Part shown: piece by piece, positions 46,316-54,511 of the stretch
Position numbering within the stretch: position 1 is the first letter of the stretch
Layout of the letters: each line of letters starts with the position of its first letter
Origin: Nocardia brasiliensis IFM 10847
GTDB taxonomy: Bacteria > Actinomycetota > Actinomycetes > Mycobacteriales > Mycobacteriaceae
Reading direction: 5' to 3'
DNA: 64,000 nucleotides
Assembly (NCBI RefSeq): GCF_000710915.1
Contig: NZ_BAUA01000010.1
Coordinates: forward strand, 42,752 to 106,751
Notes under the pieces: generated by a model
The model's input: only the letters and a program-made list of their open reading frames with translations
The model's database searches: none
What the model was told of the DNA's origin: nothing
Position numbers and translations under genes: made by a program

Positions 46316-47704
46316 TCACAGCATCGGCGCCGGTTGACGAACGGGGGTGGTGCGCTCGTAGGCGTGCCCGGCTCGCAGCAGTACCGGCTCACCGAGGGGA
46401 CGGGTCATGAGCTGCATGCCGATGGGCAGACCGGCCGGGTCGTGTCCGACCGGGATGGTCATGGCTGGGATTCCGGTGATGTTGGCCGGTGCCGAGAGTC
46501 GCACGTAGGCGTCGGCGACGGTCTCGACTGTGCCATCGGGCCAATGGAATTCGTCCTGTCCGGCGCGGGCGGCGGTTGCGGGGACGGCCGGCGCGGCGAT
46601 CAAGTCGACGTCGTCGAAGAGGCGGATGACGGCTTCGCGCAGGAGGGTTCGGGCGCGCTGAGCGCGCAGGTAGTCGGCCGCCGGGACAAACATGCCTGCC
46701 TCCAATAGGTTCCGGACATCCGGTCCATAGAGGTCGGGGGCGCTCCGCAACGAATGTTCGTGCACGGCACTGGCTTCCGGCACCATCAGTCCCCATTGAA
46801 TCGCTTTGATGTAGCGGGCCATCGGGATCTCGATCTCGACGAGTTCGGCTCCCAGGCCGGACAGGTGGTCGATGGCGGTCCGAACGGCGGTCTCGACGGC
46901 GGTCTCGGTGCGGTCGAAGTAGTAGTTCACGGGCACGCCGATGCGCAGACCTCGCAGTTCGATACCGGCGTCGAGTCGATAGTCAGCGGTGTGGGACAGG
47001 CTGGCCGCGTCGCGCGGGTCTGGTCCCGCGAGGGCTGTGAGGGCGAGCGCCGCGTCAGCGACGGTGCGGGTGATCGGGCCGACGTGATCCAGGGACCAGG
47101 ACAGCGCGGTGACGCCGTGCCGGGAGACCAGGCCGTAGGTCGGCTTCAGTCCGACCACGCCGTTGAGGGCGGCGGGCACCCGGATGGAGCCGCCGGTGTC
47201 CGTGCCGAGAGCGAAGCTCGTCGCGCCCGCCGCGACCGCGACCGCGGAACCGCCGCTCGAGCCGCCCGCTACCCGCTCGGGGTTCCATGCATTGCGTGTC
47301 TGGGGCGTGGTCAGGCCGTATGCGAACTCGTGCGTATGGGTTTTGCCGAGCAACGCGGTGCCCGCTTCGGCCAAGCGGGCCGTGACGGCACTGTCGGCCT
47401 CGGCTCGGTGGCCTGTCCGGACACGCGAACTCGCCGTGGTCGGTAGCCCGGCGACGTCGATCAGGTCTTTCAGCGCGACCGGGATGCCGTGCAATGCGCC
47501 GCGCGTCCGTCGCTGCGCGATTTCCCGCTCGGCCTGCCGTGCCGCCGCCCGCGCTCGGTCGGCTGTCACCGTCACGTACGCACCCAGCAGGGGCTCGACG
47601 TGTTCGATGCGGTCCAGCATCGAATCCACGAGTTCGACTGGTGAGAGCCGGCCGGCGTGCATCGCAGCGGACGCGTCGGCGAGCGTCAGCTCATACGGTT
47701 GCAT
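46316..47704 (-). CDS. amidase (amidase signature family, AtzE/GatA-like)
   Basis: 462 aa from the ATG at 47704. Ser-Ser-Lys triad regions: Lys in GIPVALKDLIDV, Ser in LGTDTGGSIRVPAALNG, and the glycine-rich signature VAGGSSGGSAVAVAAGATSFALG. It hydrolyses an amide to acid plus ammonia in the cytoplasm. It overlaps the small AtzG-like gene by 14 bases, so the two form a heteromeric hydrolase like the AtzE-AtzG carboxybiuret hydrolase; the real substrate is unknown. Confidence 0.9.
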   Translation of the reverse strand: MQPYELTLADASAAMHAGRLSPVELVDSMLDRIEHVEPLLGAYVTVTADRARAAARQAEREIAQRRTRGALHGIPVALKDLIDVAGLPTTASSRVRTGHRAEADSAVTARLAEAGTALLGKTHTHEFAYGLTTPQTRNAWNPERVAGGSSGGSAVAVAAGATSFALGTDTGGSIRVPAALNGVVGLKPTYGLVSRHGVTALSWSLDHVGPITRTVADAALALTALAGPDPRDAASLSHTADYRLDAGIELRGLRIGVPVNYYFDRTETAVETAVRTAIDHLSGLGAELVEIEIPMARYIKAIQWGLMVPEASAVHEHSLRSAPDLYGPDVRNLLEAGMFVPAADYLRAQRARTLLREAVIRLFDDVDLIAAPAVPATAARAGQDEFHWPDGTVETVADAYVRLSAPANITGIPAMTIPVGHDPAGLPIGMQLMTRPLGEPVLLRAGHAYERTTPVRQPAPML

Positions 47705-47894
47705 CGCGGCCACCTGCGAGGAAGACGGTCGCCGGGGCGGTGTCCGTGAAATCCAGCTCCCGCAACAGTCCGACCACGGACAGGATGTGGTCGAGCGTCG
47801 CCGATACCTCCGCACGGCGGTCGTCCGGCAACGAAAAGCCCACTCGCGCCGACCATTCGGCGGCTTCGGTGGCTCTGGTGAGCTCGGCGGTCAT
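47691..47894 (-). CDS. AtzG/GatC-like small amidase subunit
   Basis: 67 aa: AEVSATLDHILSVVGLLRELDFTDTAPATVFLAG. Length, helical composition and the terminal TAPATVF segment resemble AtzG-like (DUF4089) subunits that wrap around the amidase. It is translated just ahead of and overlapping the amidase. Start ATG with GGAAGGTG upstream. Confidence 0.75.
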   Translation of the reverse strand: MTAELTRATEAAEWSARVGFSLPDDRRAEVSATLDHILSVVGLLRELDFTDTAPATVFLAGGRDATV

Positions 47895-47923
47895 CGGTCA
47901 CCTTCCAGTGGGTCGCAGCTACA

Positions 47924-47988
47924 AAAGCTAAGTGTTTGCGTTAATGGACGTTAGGGCATACGGTTCGTTAAAGCAAACACTTTGCTTT
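47924..47988. promoter_or_regulatory. long inverted repeat in the divergent amidase-MBL promoter region
   Basis: Arms 47924-47939 and 47973-47988 match in 15 of 16 positions (AAAGCTAAGTGTTTGC against AAAGCAAAGTGTTTGC). With the inner flank the similarity extends to about 20 of 23. The region is AT-rich and drives two divergent operons, so it is a likely operator. Confidence 0.75.
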
Positions 47989-48001
47989 TGTGGAGGATGG
48001 T

Positions 48002-48919
48002 ATGCAGACGACAGGGACCGCCGGCGTGTCGACCGCTTGGCAGGTGGGCGACCTCACGATCCATCGGGTGGACGAGCTCGTCCTGGCGGCGGAAACGGGT
48101 GCGTGGCTGCTGCCATCGGCCACACCGGACCTGATCGCCGGGCAGCCTTGGCTGCAACCGGCTTTCGCGGACGACCAGGGCGTCCTGCGTTTCGCCAGCC
48201 ACAGTTTCGCGGTGCTCGTCGACGGACTGCGCGTGCTGATCGACACCGGGATCGGCAACGGAAAGACCCGGGCGAATCCCGCCTGGCACGACCTGAACAC
48301 CGATTACCTGGCCCGCCTCGCAGACATCGGGTTCGCACCGGAAGCGGTGGATCTGGTGCTGCTGACCCACTTGCATGCCGATCATGTCGGCTGGAACACC
48401 GTTGCCAGACAGGGGGATTGGGTGCCCACCTTCCCCAATGCGCGTTATGTCACGGCGCGAGCCGAACGTGAGTTCTGGGCAGGCTACGACATGGATGAAG
48501 CGCGCAGCCAGATGTTCCGTGACTCGGTCCATCCGGTCGAGGACGCCGGGTTACTCGACCTCGTCGACGTGCCGACGGGTGGTTTCGCGATCACGCCGGG
48601 GCTTCGGCTCATCCCGACGCCGGGACACACGCCAGGGCACCTCGCCGTCGAATTGCGCAGCGGCTCAGCTGAAGCCGTAATCACCGGCGATTGCATGCAC
48701 CACCCCGTCCAGCTGTCCCATCCCGAAATCTCCAGCTGCGTCGACATCGATCCCGGCCGAGCCGAGACCACGCGGCGCGCTCTGCTCAGCGAACTGGCCG
48801 ACACCGAAACCTTGCTCCTGGGAACGCATTTCCCGGACCCGACCGCCGGCTACGTGCGATCGCACGAAGGAGGGTACCGGTTGGCTCCGATCAACAACTC
48901 GCAAGCGATTCGGTACTGA
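48002..48919 (+). CDS. MBL-fold hydrolase, quorum-quenching-lactonase-like
   Basis: 305 aa from the ATG at 48002, with GGAGGATGG upstream. Metal ligands: LTHLHADHVGW (HxHxDH), TPGHTPGH, VITGDCMHHPVQ and a late His in LLGTHFPDP. This is the family of N-acyl-homoserine-lactonase-like and methyl-parathion-hydrolase-like enzymes. Divergent from the amidase across a shared operator, so the two may act on the same nitrogenous or lactone compound. Confidence 0.9.
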   Translation: MQTTGTAGVSTAWQVGDLTIHRVDELVLAAETGAWLLPSATPDLIAGQPWLQPAFADDQGVLRFASHSFAVLVDGLRVLIDTGIGNGKTRANPAWHDLNTDYLARLADIGFAPEAVDLVLLTHLHADHVGWNTVARQGDWVPTFPNARYVTARAEREFWAGYDMDEARSQMFRDSVHPVEDAGLLDLVDVPTGGFAITPGLRLIPTPGHTPGHLAVELRSGSAEAVITGDCMHHPVQLSHPEISSCVDIDPGRAETTRRALLSELADTETLLLGTHFPDPTAGYVRSHEGGYRLAPINNSQAIRY

Positions 48920-49033
48920 GCGAACCCTTGCCCGCTGTGGTCACCCGAGCCGCCCTCGATGGTTCGGCAGCAGCGTAGCCAGCACCTTCTGTAGGGAGTG
49001 CACCTCCGCCGCCGACTGATCGGAGGTCCATTC

Positions 49034-49453
49034 CTACGCGGAGTGCTTCCGATGTGATTGTGCTGATTGGCTTTTCGTGAGCTTGCGCCGATCGTCTTCG
49101 TTGAGTTGGGCTAGGCCTGTCAACACTCGCGCCTGAACGAAAGCGATGTCTTTCGACATTCGAGCGATGCGGGCGACGACGTCATCGATACCGTCGCCGG
49201 TCGAGAGGTCAGTGGCTGACGGCGTCTCGGCTCCGATGGCTGCAAGCAGCAGGGATCGTGCCAGCGTCGACGCGGGAATGCCTTGCGACTCCGCCAACTG
49301 CTCGATGCGCTCGTATTCGTCTTCGTTCAACCGGATCTGGAGCTTCTTGACCCGATCGTGCCCTCTTGTCACCTTGGTTTTCGGGGTGATCGGCGCATCG
49401 GGGTTCGACTCGATCGCTTCCGACTCCGCCTGCAACAGCTCGTCGATATTCAT
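49034..49453 (-). CDS. ribbon-helix-helix antitoxin (BrnA-like)
   Basis: 139 aa. RHH core: VKKLQIRLNEDEYERIEQLAESQGIPASTLARSLLLAAI at about residues 35-73, a typical beta strand then two helices. The N-terminal MNIDELLQAESEAIE is acidic and probably contacts the toxin. The ATG overlaps the toxin stop (ATGA), the usual coupling for toxin-first modules. It looks intact. Confidence 0.85.
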   Translation of the reverse strand: MNIDELLQAESEAIESNPDAPITPKTKVTRGHDRVKKLQIRLNEDEYERIEQLAESQGIPASTLARSLLLAAIGAETPSATDLSTGDGIDDVVARIARMSKDIAFVQARVLTGLAQLNEDDRRKLTKSQSAQSHRKHSA

Positions 49454-49753
49454 GGTCGCTGCTCATCCTCCATGCTGTGATACAGACTCTGATCCCGGTC
49501 GTTGGCGGGCCAGCAATTCACTCCGTACTCGATGCCGTCGTGCTCGAGAACTATCACTGTGAGAACCCGATTCGCGGACTGCGACCAGCCGATGATTCGA
49601 ACCGACTCGCCAGACTTGCTGGCAGGATCGGGGGTCGATTACCAGGCGTGCAGGATCGCATAGTGCTTCTGCTGCCTGCTCCGGCGTAGTGCCGTGTTTG
49701 GCGATGTACTCTCCTCGCTTCGACCAGTCCACGTCCTCGAACGTCACGGGCAT
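49450..49753 (-). pseudogene. BrnT-like toxin with a single-base frameshift
   Basis: The frame begins MPVTFEDVDWSKRGEYIAKHGTTPEQAAEALCDPARLVIDP and then loses homology. A five-base G run at 49630-49634 (plus strand) is one base too long. Reading four instead restores DPASKSGESVRIIGWSQSANRVLTVIVLEHDGIEYGVNCWPANDRDQSLYH and a normal stop at 49450, 100 aa in all. KHG and IIGWS are typical of BrnT-type RNase toxins. Either a disabling mutation, phase variation or a sequencing error. Confidence 0.82.
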
Positions 49754-49755
49754 AA

Positions 49756-49774
49756 TGTACTCCAATGTAGTACA
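49756..49774. promoter_or_regulatory. candidate toxin-antitoxin operator
   Basis: TGTACT and AGTACA arms separated by seven bases, immediately upstream of the toxin ATG. Suits autoregulation by an RHH antitoxin. Confidence 0.5.
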
Positions 49775-49920
49775 CAAGCCAATGGGGTCGGCTGGTTTCG
49801 TCTCAGGGGACGTGTCAGGTCGGCGTCAGGGTGGTGTCAGGTGGGGTGGGGATGGTGGTTCATGTCAGCGAGGACGGGGACAGGCCCCGGCGCTGGAATC
49901 ACAGATGGAGGAGTACTGCA

Positions 49921-50565
49921 ATGCCTACTTTCACTACGCCGAAGCCGGTTGCGCTCACTGTTGAGGTGCTCAGTGGGGATGTGACGGTGATCGCCTCGGG
50001 TCGGGTGGACTCGGTGGTCGAGGTTCGGCCTGCGGATGCGACGAAGAAGGGAGACGTGTTGGCGGCCGAGCAGACCAAAGTTGCTTTCGTCGACGGGGTT
50101 TTGACGGTGCGGACGCCGAAGCAGTGGCGGACGTACACGGCGTTCGGCGGGAATCCGTCGATCGTGGTGCGTGTCGAGGTGCCCAATGGTTCGGTGCTGA
50201 AAGCCAGTGCGGCAGTTGGCCGGTTGCTGGTGGTCGGGGAGCTGCGGCAGTCCGATCTGGAAGTCGCGGCGGGCGATATCACGGTCGAGCGGCCGGGGGA
50301 TACGGTGACCGCGAAGGTCGCCAAAGGTGATGTCCGCGTCGGTGATGCGGTACGGGGTGTGCTGCGGCTGGAGACGTCGATGGGGGAGTTGGAGGTCGGT
50401 ATCCGGCCGGGTAGTGCGGCGCGGCTGGAAGTGGACGCCAAGTCGGGCACTGTGCAGAACCACCTGGGGGCGGTGCACGGGCCCGCGACGGACGAGGACA
50501 CCGTGCAGGTGTATGCGCGGAATACCTTCGGCAACGTGATCGTTCGGCACGCCGTCGCCGCCTAG
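49921..50565 (+). CDS. DUF4097 (beta-helix adhesin-like) family protein
   Basis: 214 aa from an ATG preceded by GGAGGAG. The protein is a series of short strands with the recurring pattern of this family: VEVLSGDVTVIASGRVDSVVEV, DLEVAAGDITVERPGD, AKVAKGDVRVGDAVRG, LETSMGELEVGIRPGS. No signal peptide, so probably cytoplasmic. Such genes often neighbour ABC transporters or SARP-like regulators. Function not established. Confidence 0.85.
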   Translation: MPTFTTPKPVALTVEVLSGDVTVIASGRVDSVVEVRPADATKKGDVLAAEQTKVAFVDGVLTVRTPKQWRTYTAFGGNPSIVVRVEVPNGSVLKASAAVGRLLVVGELRQSDLEVAAGDITVERPGDTVTAKVAKGDVRVGDAVRGVLRLETSMGELEVGIRPGSAARLEVDAKSGTVQNHLGAVHGPATDEDTVQVYARNTFGNVIVRHAVAA

Positions 50566-50622
50566 TGTGCGCGGAGTTCTCCTTCGCCGTCCGAAGTGTG
50601 CCTGCGCCCACAGGTGGGCGCG

Positions 50623-50685
50623 TGATCACCAGGTAATGGTGGCGGTATCGCCCGAGTTGGGCCCGCCACTATTACCTGGTGATCA
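50623..50685. terminator. 23-bp hairpin between DUF4097 gene and SARP gene
   Basis: Arms 50623-50645 and 50663-50685 pair over 23 bases with one G-T wobble. The loop adds an inner GCCC/GGGC stem. Suited to terminate both convergent genes. Confidence 0.88.
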
Positions 50686-50760
50686 GCTGTTCAGGAGGAT
50701 TCGACCGGGTGCGCACGCGCGCCTGCGCCCCACTGCCTGGCCAGGACGCACGTATGCGGC

Positions 50761-50961
50761 GCCGGGAAACCTCCAGTGCTCACCCGGCGGGTGCGGTGGC
50801 GACCAGTTCCGCGCCGGGAAATCTTCAGTCCTCACGCGGCGGGTGCGGTGGCGACCAGTTCCGCGCCGGGAAACCCTCAGTCCTCACGCGGCGAGTGCGG
50901 CGACCAGATCCTCGCCGGAAACCTCCAGTGCTCACTCGGCGAGCGCGGCGTTGACCAGTTC
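50761..50961. repeat. four tandem copies (~52 bp) derived from the 3' end of the SARP gene
   Basis: Units start at 50761, 50813, 50865 and 50914 with steps of 52, 52 and 49 bases, each beginning GCCGGGAAA or GCCGGAAA and containing CACxCGGCG(A/G)G...GACCAG. The last unit overlaps the stop and final codons of the regulator gene (ELVNAALAE). The others are decayed copies downstream. Confidence 0.85.
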
Positions 50962-53900
50962 CTCGTAGTTCGCCTGCGCCCCTTCATTTGTCGCCTCCGC
51001 AAATCGCGCTGCACCGAGGCGAACCCGGACGGTCTCCTCGATTCGCCCCGCGTCGGGCAGGGAGCGATCGGCGAGTCCGCACACGCTGGTGCGGACGGCG
51101 AGTAGCTGCGCGGCCAGCTCGTCGTGTTCGAGGCGCAGCGCGAGATCCGCTACACCGACCAGTATTTGGGCGACGAGCGGTGCGTAGCCCGATCCGGCTG
51201 CTGCGCGGAAGGCGGCGGCATGCTCGGTTCGGGCGGTGTCGAGGTCGTCCGCGAGGTAGCCGCGCAGGTTGTGGATCACCGCGCGGACGTGCCACTGCTG
51301 CGCATCGTTGCCCAGTGCGCGTGTCGCGATATCGATTTGGCGGTACGCCTGCTCACCGTCGCCTTGCCAGCGAGTGAGTTCCGCTTTCGCCAACGCGAGT
51401 TCGGCAACCGCGTTCGGCCAGGCGGCCCGGTCGGCGTAGCGTTCGGCTTCGCGAAGGGCCATCGAGCTCGCCGCCGAGTCGCCCAGCAGCCAGTACAGCT
51501 GGGCTTGGCGCGCGCGGATGCGGACCACGTCTTCGATCGCGCCGACTTCGACGATCACCGCGATCGCCTCCTCGAAAAGCTCACACGCTTCGGCGAATTC
51601 GCCGCGCATGGCGAGCCGGCCGGCCAGCTCGGTCAGCGCGAACGAGATTCCCCAGCGCTCGCCGAGCGCGCGGAATTCGGTGAGCGCCTGTTCGAGCAGT
51701 GCGTCCGAACCATCGTGGCCGAGCACGATGCGCATCTTGCCCATTTGCAGCCGGGCCAGGGCGCGCACCCAAGGGTCGTCGTCGGCGAGCAATGCCTCGA
51801 AGGCGGGCAGGTATTCGTCGGGTCCGCGCAGGATGCGTTCCAGGGCGGTGGCGAACGCCAATGTCGGATGGTCGGGTCGGGCGTTGCGGCTGAACTGATA
51901 CGACTTGCGGATCCATTCCGCCACTTGGCGTTCGTCATTGCGTCCGGAACTCAGGAAATGCACCGCCAGCCCGTACACAGTTGCCCGGGTCGAGTCGTCT
52001 ACGTCGCCGGCCAGTTCGGCGGCCGCGGTCACCAACTCCAGACCCTCGGCTTTGTGCCCGCCGAGCCACCAGTACCAGCCGGCGGCGGCCGCGAGCCGCA
52101 TCGCGCCGGGCGTATCGCCGGCGGCGAGCGCGCCACGCATCGCGATGGTGATGTTGTCGTGCTCGGTCTCGAGCGTCGCGAGCCAGTCCAGTTGGTCGGC
52201 GCGACGCAGGCGTGGTTCGGCGGTGGCGGCGAGTTCGGTGAAGTACGTGAGATGCGCACGCCGCGTCGAATCCGCTTCTCCCGCTTCGACGAGACGGTCC
52301 CCGGCGTATTGCTTGATCGTCTCGAGCATGCGGTAGCGCGGCTCATTGTCGCTCGCCATGAGCAACAGCGACTTTTCGGTCAGTGTGGTCAGCAGTTCGA
52401 GCACCTCCCACTGCTCGACCGCCCCGCCGACGCAAACCTGTTCGGCCGCAGCCAAACTCGCGCCGCCGGCGAATACCGCGAGCCTGCGCAACAGCACCCG
52501 TTCGGCGTCGCTGAGCAATTCCCAGCTCCAGTCGACCACCGATCGCAAGGTCCGGTGCTGCGGCAGCGCGGTCCGGCTGCCGCCGGTCAGCAGCCGGAAC
52601 CGATCGTCGAGCCGATTGGCCAGCTGATCGAGGGACATGGTGCGCAACCGGGCCGCCGCCAATTCGATGGCCAGCGGTATCCCGTCGAGCGCGCGGCAGA
52701 CGCGGGCCATGGTCGCCAACGCCTCGGTGTCGTCCGGGAGGTCCTTGCGCACGGCACCGGCCCGGTCCCGCAGCAGTTGAACGGCGGGGGAAGCCTCGAT
52801 TTCGTCGGCCCCGGCACCGTCGGTCGGCAGGGCGAGCGGCAGCACCTGCCACAGCGCCTCGCCTGTGATACCGAGCGGTTCGCGGCTCGTCGCGAGAATC
52901 CGCAGCTTGCGGCATTCGCCTAGTACGCGGTGCGCGAACGCCGCCGCGGACTCGATCACATGCTCGCAGTTGTCCAGGATCAGTAGCGTTTCGCGCTCGC
53001 GGATGGCCGCGATGAGCCGGTCCATGGGTTCGGCGTCCGGCGGGCCGCCGAGCAGCGCGTCGCGGAGCCCGAGCGCGGCGAGCGCCGACTGGGCCACGTC
53101 GGCGCCGCCGCCGAGGGGCGCCAGCTCCACCAGCCAGGCGCCGTCGGGCAGGTCCTCGAGCAATGTTCGCGCGGTCTCCACCGCCAGCCGGGTCTTGCCC
53201 GAGCCGCCGGGCCCGGTCAACGTGGTGAGCCGATGTTGCGCGATGAGCTCACGCACAACGGCGACATCGGCGTATTTGCCGACGAAGCCGGTCAATTCGG
53301 CGCGCAGGTTGGTGTGCCGGTCGTCCTTCTGCGCGCCGACTTCGCCCCGCAGCAGCGCGACGTGCAGGTCCGACAGTTCGGGCGCGGGATCCACACCCAA
53401 CGTGTCGGCGAGTGCGTCGCGGGCCCGCTGGAAAACGACCAGCGCCTCGCTGCTGCGACCCGCGGCCGCCAGCGCCCGCATCAATGCGCCGACGAGCCTT
53501 TCCCGTACCGGGTTTCGCGCCACGACATCGGTCAGTTCGGCCACCAGATCCTGGCCTCGGCCGAGCCGGATCTCAGTCTCGTAGCGATCCTCCATGGCGG
53601 CAAGACGCAGCCCTTCGAGCCGGGTGATCATCGCCTCGAACGCTTCGCTGTCCTGGATCTCGACGTTCTGCAACAGCGCTCCGCGCCACAGCTCGAGGGC
53701 CTCGCGCAGCATGGCGGCCCGGTCCGCGTCGGCACCGCCTCGAGCCTGATCGAGGAGCTGTTCGAAGCGCACGGCGTCGACAGCGTGCGGCTGTACCGTC
53801 AGTCGGTATCCACCCGGCTGCCCGTCGAGCGACCCGTCCGGCAGCACTCGGCGCAGCCGGGAGACGAGCGCCTGCAGCGAGTTGGCGGCGTCGGCGGGCG

Positions 53901-54063
53901 GTTGTTCACCCCAAATCCAGTCGACCAAGGTCGCTTTCGGCACCACGCGACCGGGTTCGAGCGCGAGCGCGACCAGCAACGCCCGCAACCGAGCACCTGG
54001 TACCTCGATCAATCCGCCGTCGTCTGATCGGATTTCCAAAGGTCCAAGCATCCCGATCTGCAC
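50932..54063 (-). CDS. SARP/AfsR-type regulator with NB-ARC ATPase and TPR region
   Basis: 1043 aa. Domains in order: OmpR-like winged helix (MQIGMLGPLEIRSDDGG...PKATLVDWIWGEQPPADAANSLQALVSRLRRVL, 1-90), BTAD helical domain (about 95-240), NB-ARC ATPase with P-loop LTGPGGSGKTRLAVE (about 280) and Walker B LLILDNCEHV, then a long TPR-like helical region to the end. Such proteins activate secondary-metabolite or stress genes in an ATP-controlled way. The ferredoxin-P450 pair starts divergently 230 bases upstream and is a likely target. Confidence 0.94.
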   Translation of the reverse strand: MQIGMLGPLEIRSDDGGLIEVPGARLRALLVALALEPGRVVPKATLVDWIWGEQPPADAANSLQALVSRLRRVLPDGSLDGQPGGYRLTVQPHAVDAVRFEQLLDQARGGADADRAAMLREALELWRGALLQNVEIQDSEAFEAMITRLEGLRLAAMEDRYETEIRLGRGQDLVAELTDVVARNPVRERLVGALMRALAAAGRSSEALVVFQRARDALADTLGVDPAPELSDLHVALLRGEVGAQKDDRHTNLRAELTGFVGKYADVAVVRELIAQHRLTTLTGPGGSGKTRLAVETARTLLEDLPDGAWLVELAPLGGGADVAQSALAALGLRDALLGGPPDAEPMDRLIAAIRERETLLILDNCEHVIESAAAFAHRVLGECRKLRILATSREPLGITGEALWQVLPLALPTDGAGADEIEASPAVQLLRDRAGAVRKDLPDDTEALATMARVCRALDGIPLAIELAAARLRTMSLDQLANRLDDRFRLLTGGSRTALPQHRTLRSVVDWSWELLSDAERVLLRRLAVFAGGASLAAAEQVCVGGAVEQWEVLELLTTLTEKSLLLMASDNEPRYRMLETIKQYAGDRLVEAGEADSTRRAHLTYFTELAATAEPRLRRADQLDWLATLETEHDNITIAMRGALAAGDTPGAMRLAAAAGWYWWLGGHKAEGLELVTAAAELAGDVDDSTRATVYGLAVHFLSSGRNDERQVAEWIRKSYQFSRNARPDHPTLAFATALERILRGPDEYLPAFEALLADDDPWVRALARLQMGKMRIVLGHDGSDALLEQALTEFRALGERWGISFALTELAGRLAMRGEFAEACELFEEAIAVIVEVGAIEDVVRIRARQAQLYWLLGDSAASSMALREAERYADRAAWPNAVAELALAKAELTRWQGDGEQAYRQIDIATRALGNDAQQWHVRAVIHNLRGYLADDLDTARTEHAAAFRAAAGSGYAPLVAQILVGVADLALRLEHDELAAQLLAVRTSVCGLADRSLPDAGRIEETVRVRLGAARFAEATNEGAQANYEELVNAALAE

Positions 54064-54292
54064 CGGACCATTCTGCCGTGCACGGTTCCAGGGCGGCCGG
54101 TCGGCCTTGGCACGCCTGACTATGGCGGATACGGCGGGCCGAACCGTGTCAGGCCGGTATCAGGCCGGTGTCAGCGAGCCCGGCCACAGTTCTACTCGTG
54201 AACAGTTCAGCGATTGCAGTTCCCGGGCCGCGAAAGGCATACGGGGACCTGATTTTCCCCGCAGTGCAGGTCACCGGCGAGCGGGGTCACTG

Positions 54293-54490
54293 ATGGAACT
54301 CAGGGTGGACCGGGAACGCTGCATCGGCGCGGGCATGTGCGTGCTGACGGCCCCGGAAATGTTCGACCAAGCCGACGCGGACGGGCGGGTGTTACCGCTG
54401 CGCCGCACTCCGACGCCCGATCAAGAGCAAGCCGTCCGGGAAGCGGTCGAAATGTGCCCCTCGGGCGCGATCGCCCTCGTCGCCGACTGA
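54293..54490 (+). CDS. 3Fe-4S ferredoxin
   Basis: 65 aa from the ATG at 54293. MELRVDRERCIGAGMCVLTAPEMF carries Cys10 and Cys16 in a C-x5-C pattern, where Gly-Ala replaces the central Cys of 4Fe-4S types. The last ligand is Cys55 in EMCPSGAIAL. Single-cluster 3Fe-4S ferredoxins are the usual electron donors of soluble actinobacterial P450s; the P450 gene begins 21 bases downstream. Confidence 0.93.
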   Translation: MELRVDRERCIGAGMCVLTAPEMFDQADADGRVLPLRRTPTPDQEQAVREAVEMCPSGAIALVAD

Positions 54491-54511
54491 ACCAAACGAA
54501 AAGGAAACCTG

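Noticed and set aside
50761..50961. CRISPR array
   Set aside because: Units are contiguous tandem copies of the neighbouring gene's 3' end without unique spacers.
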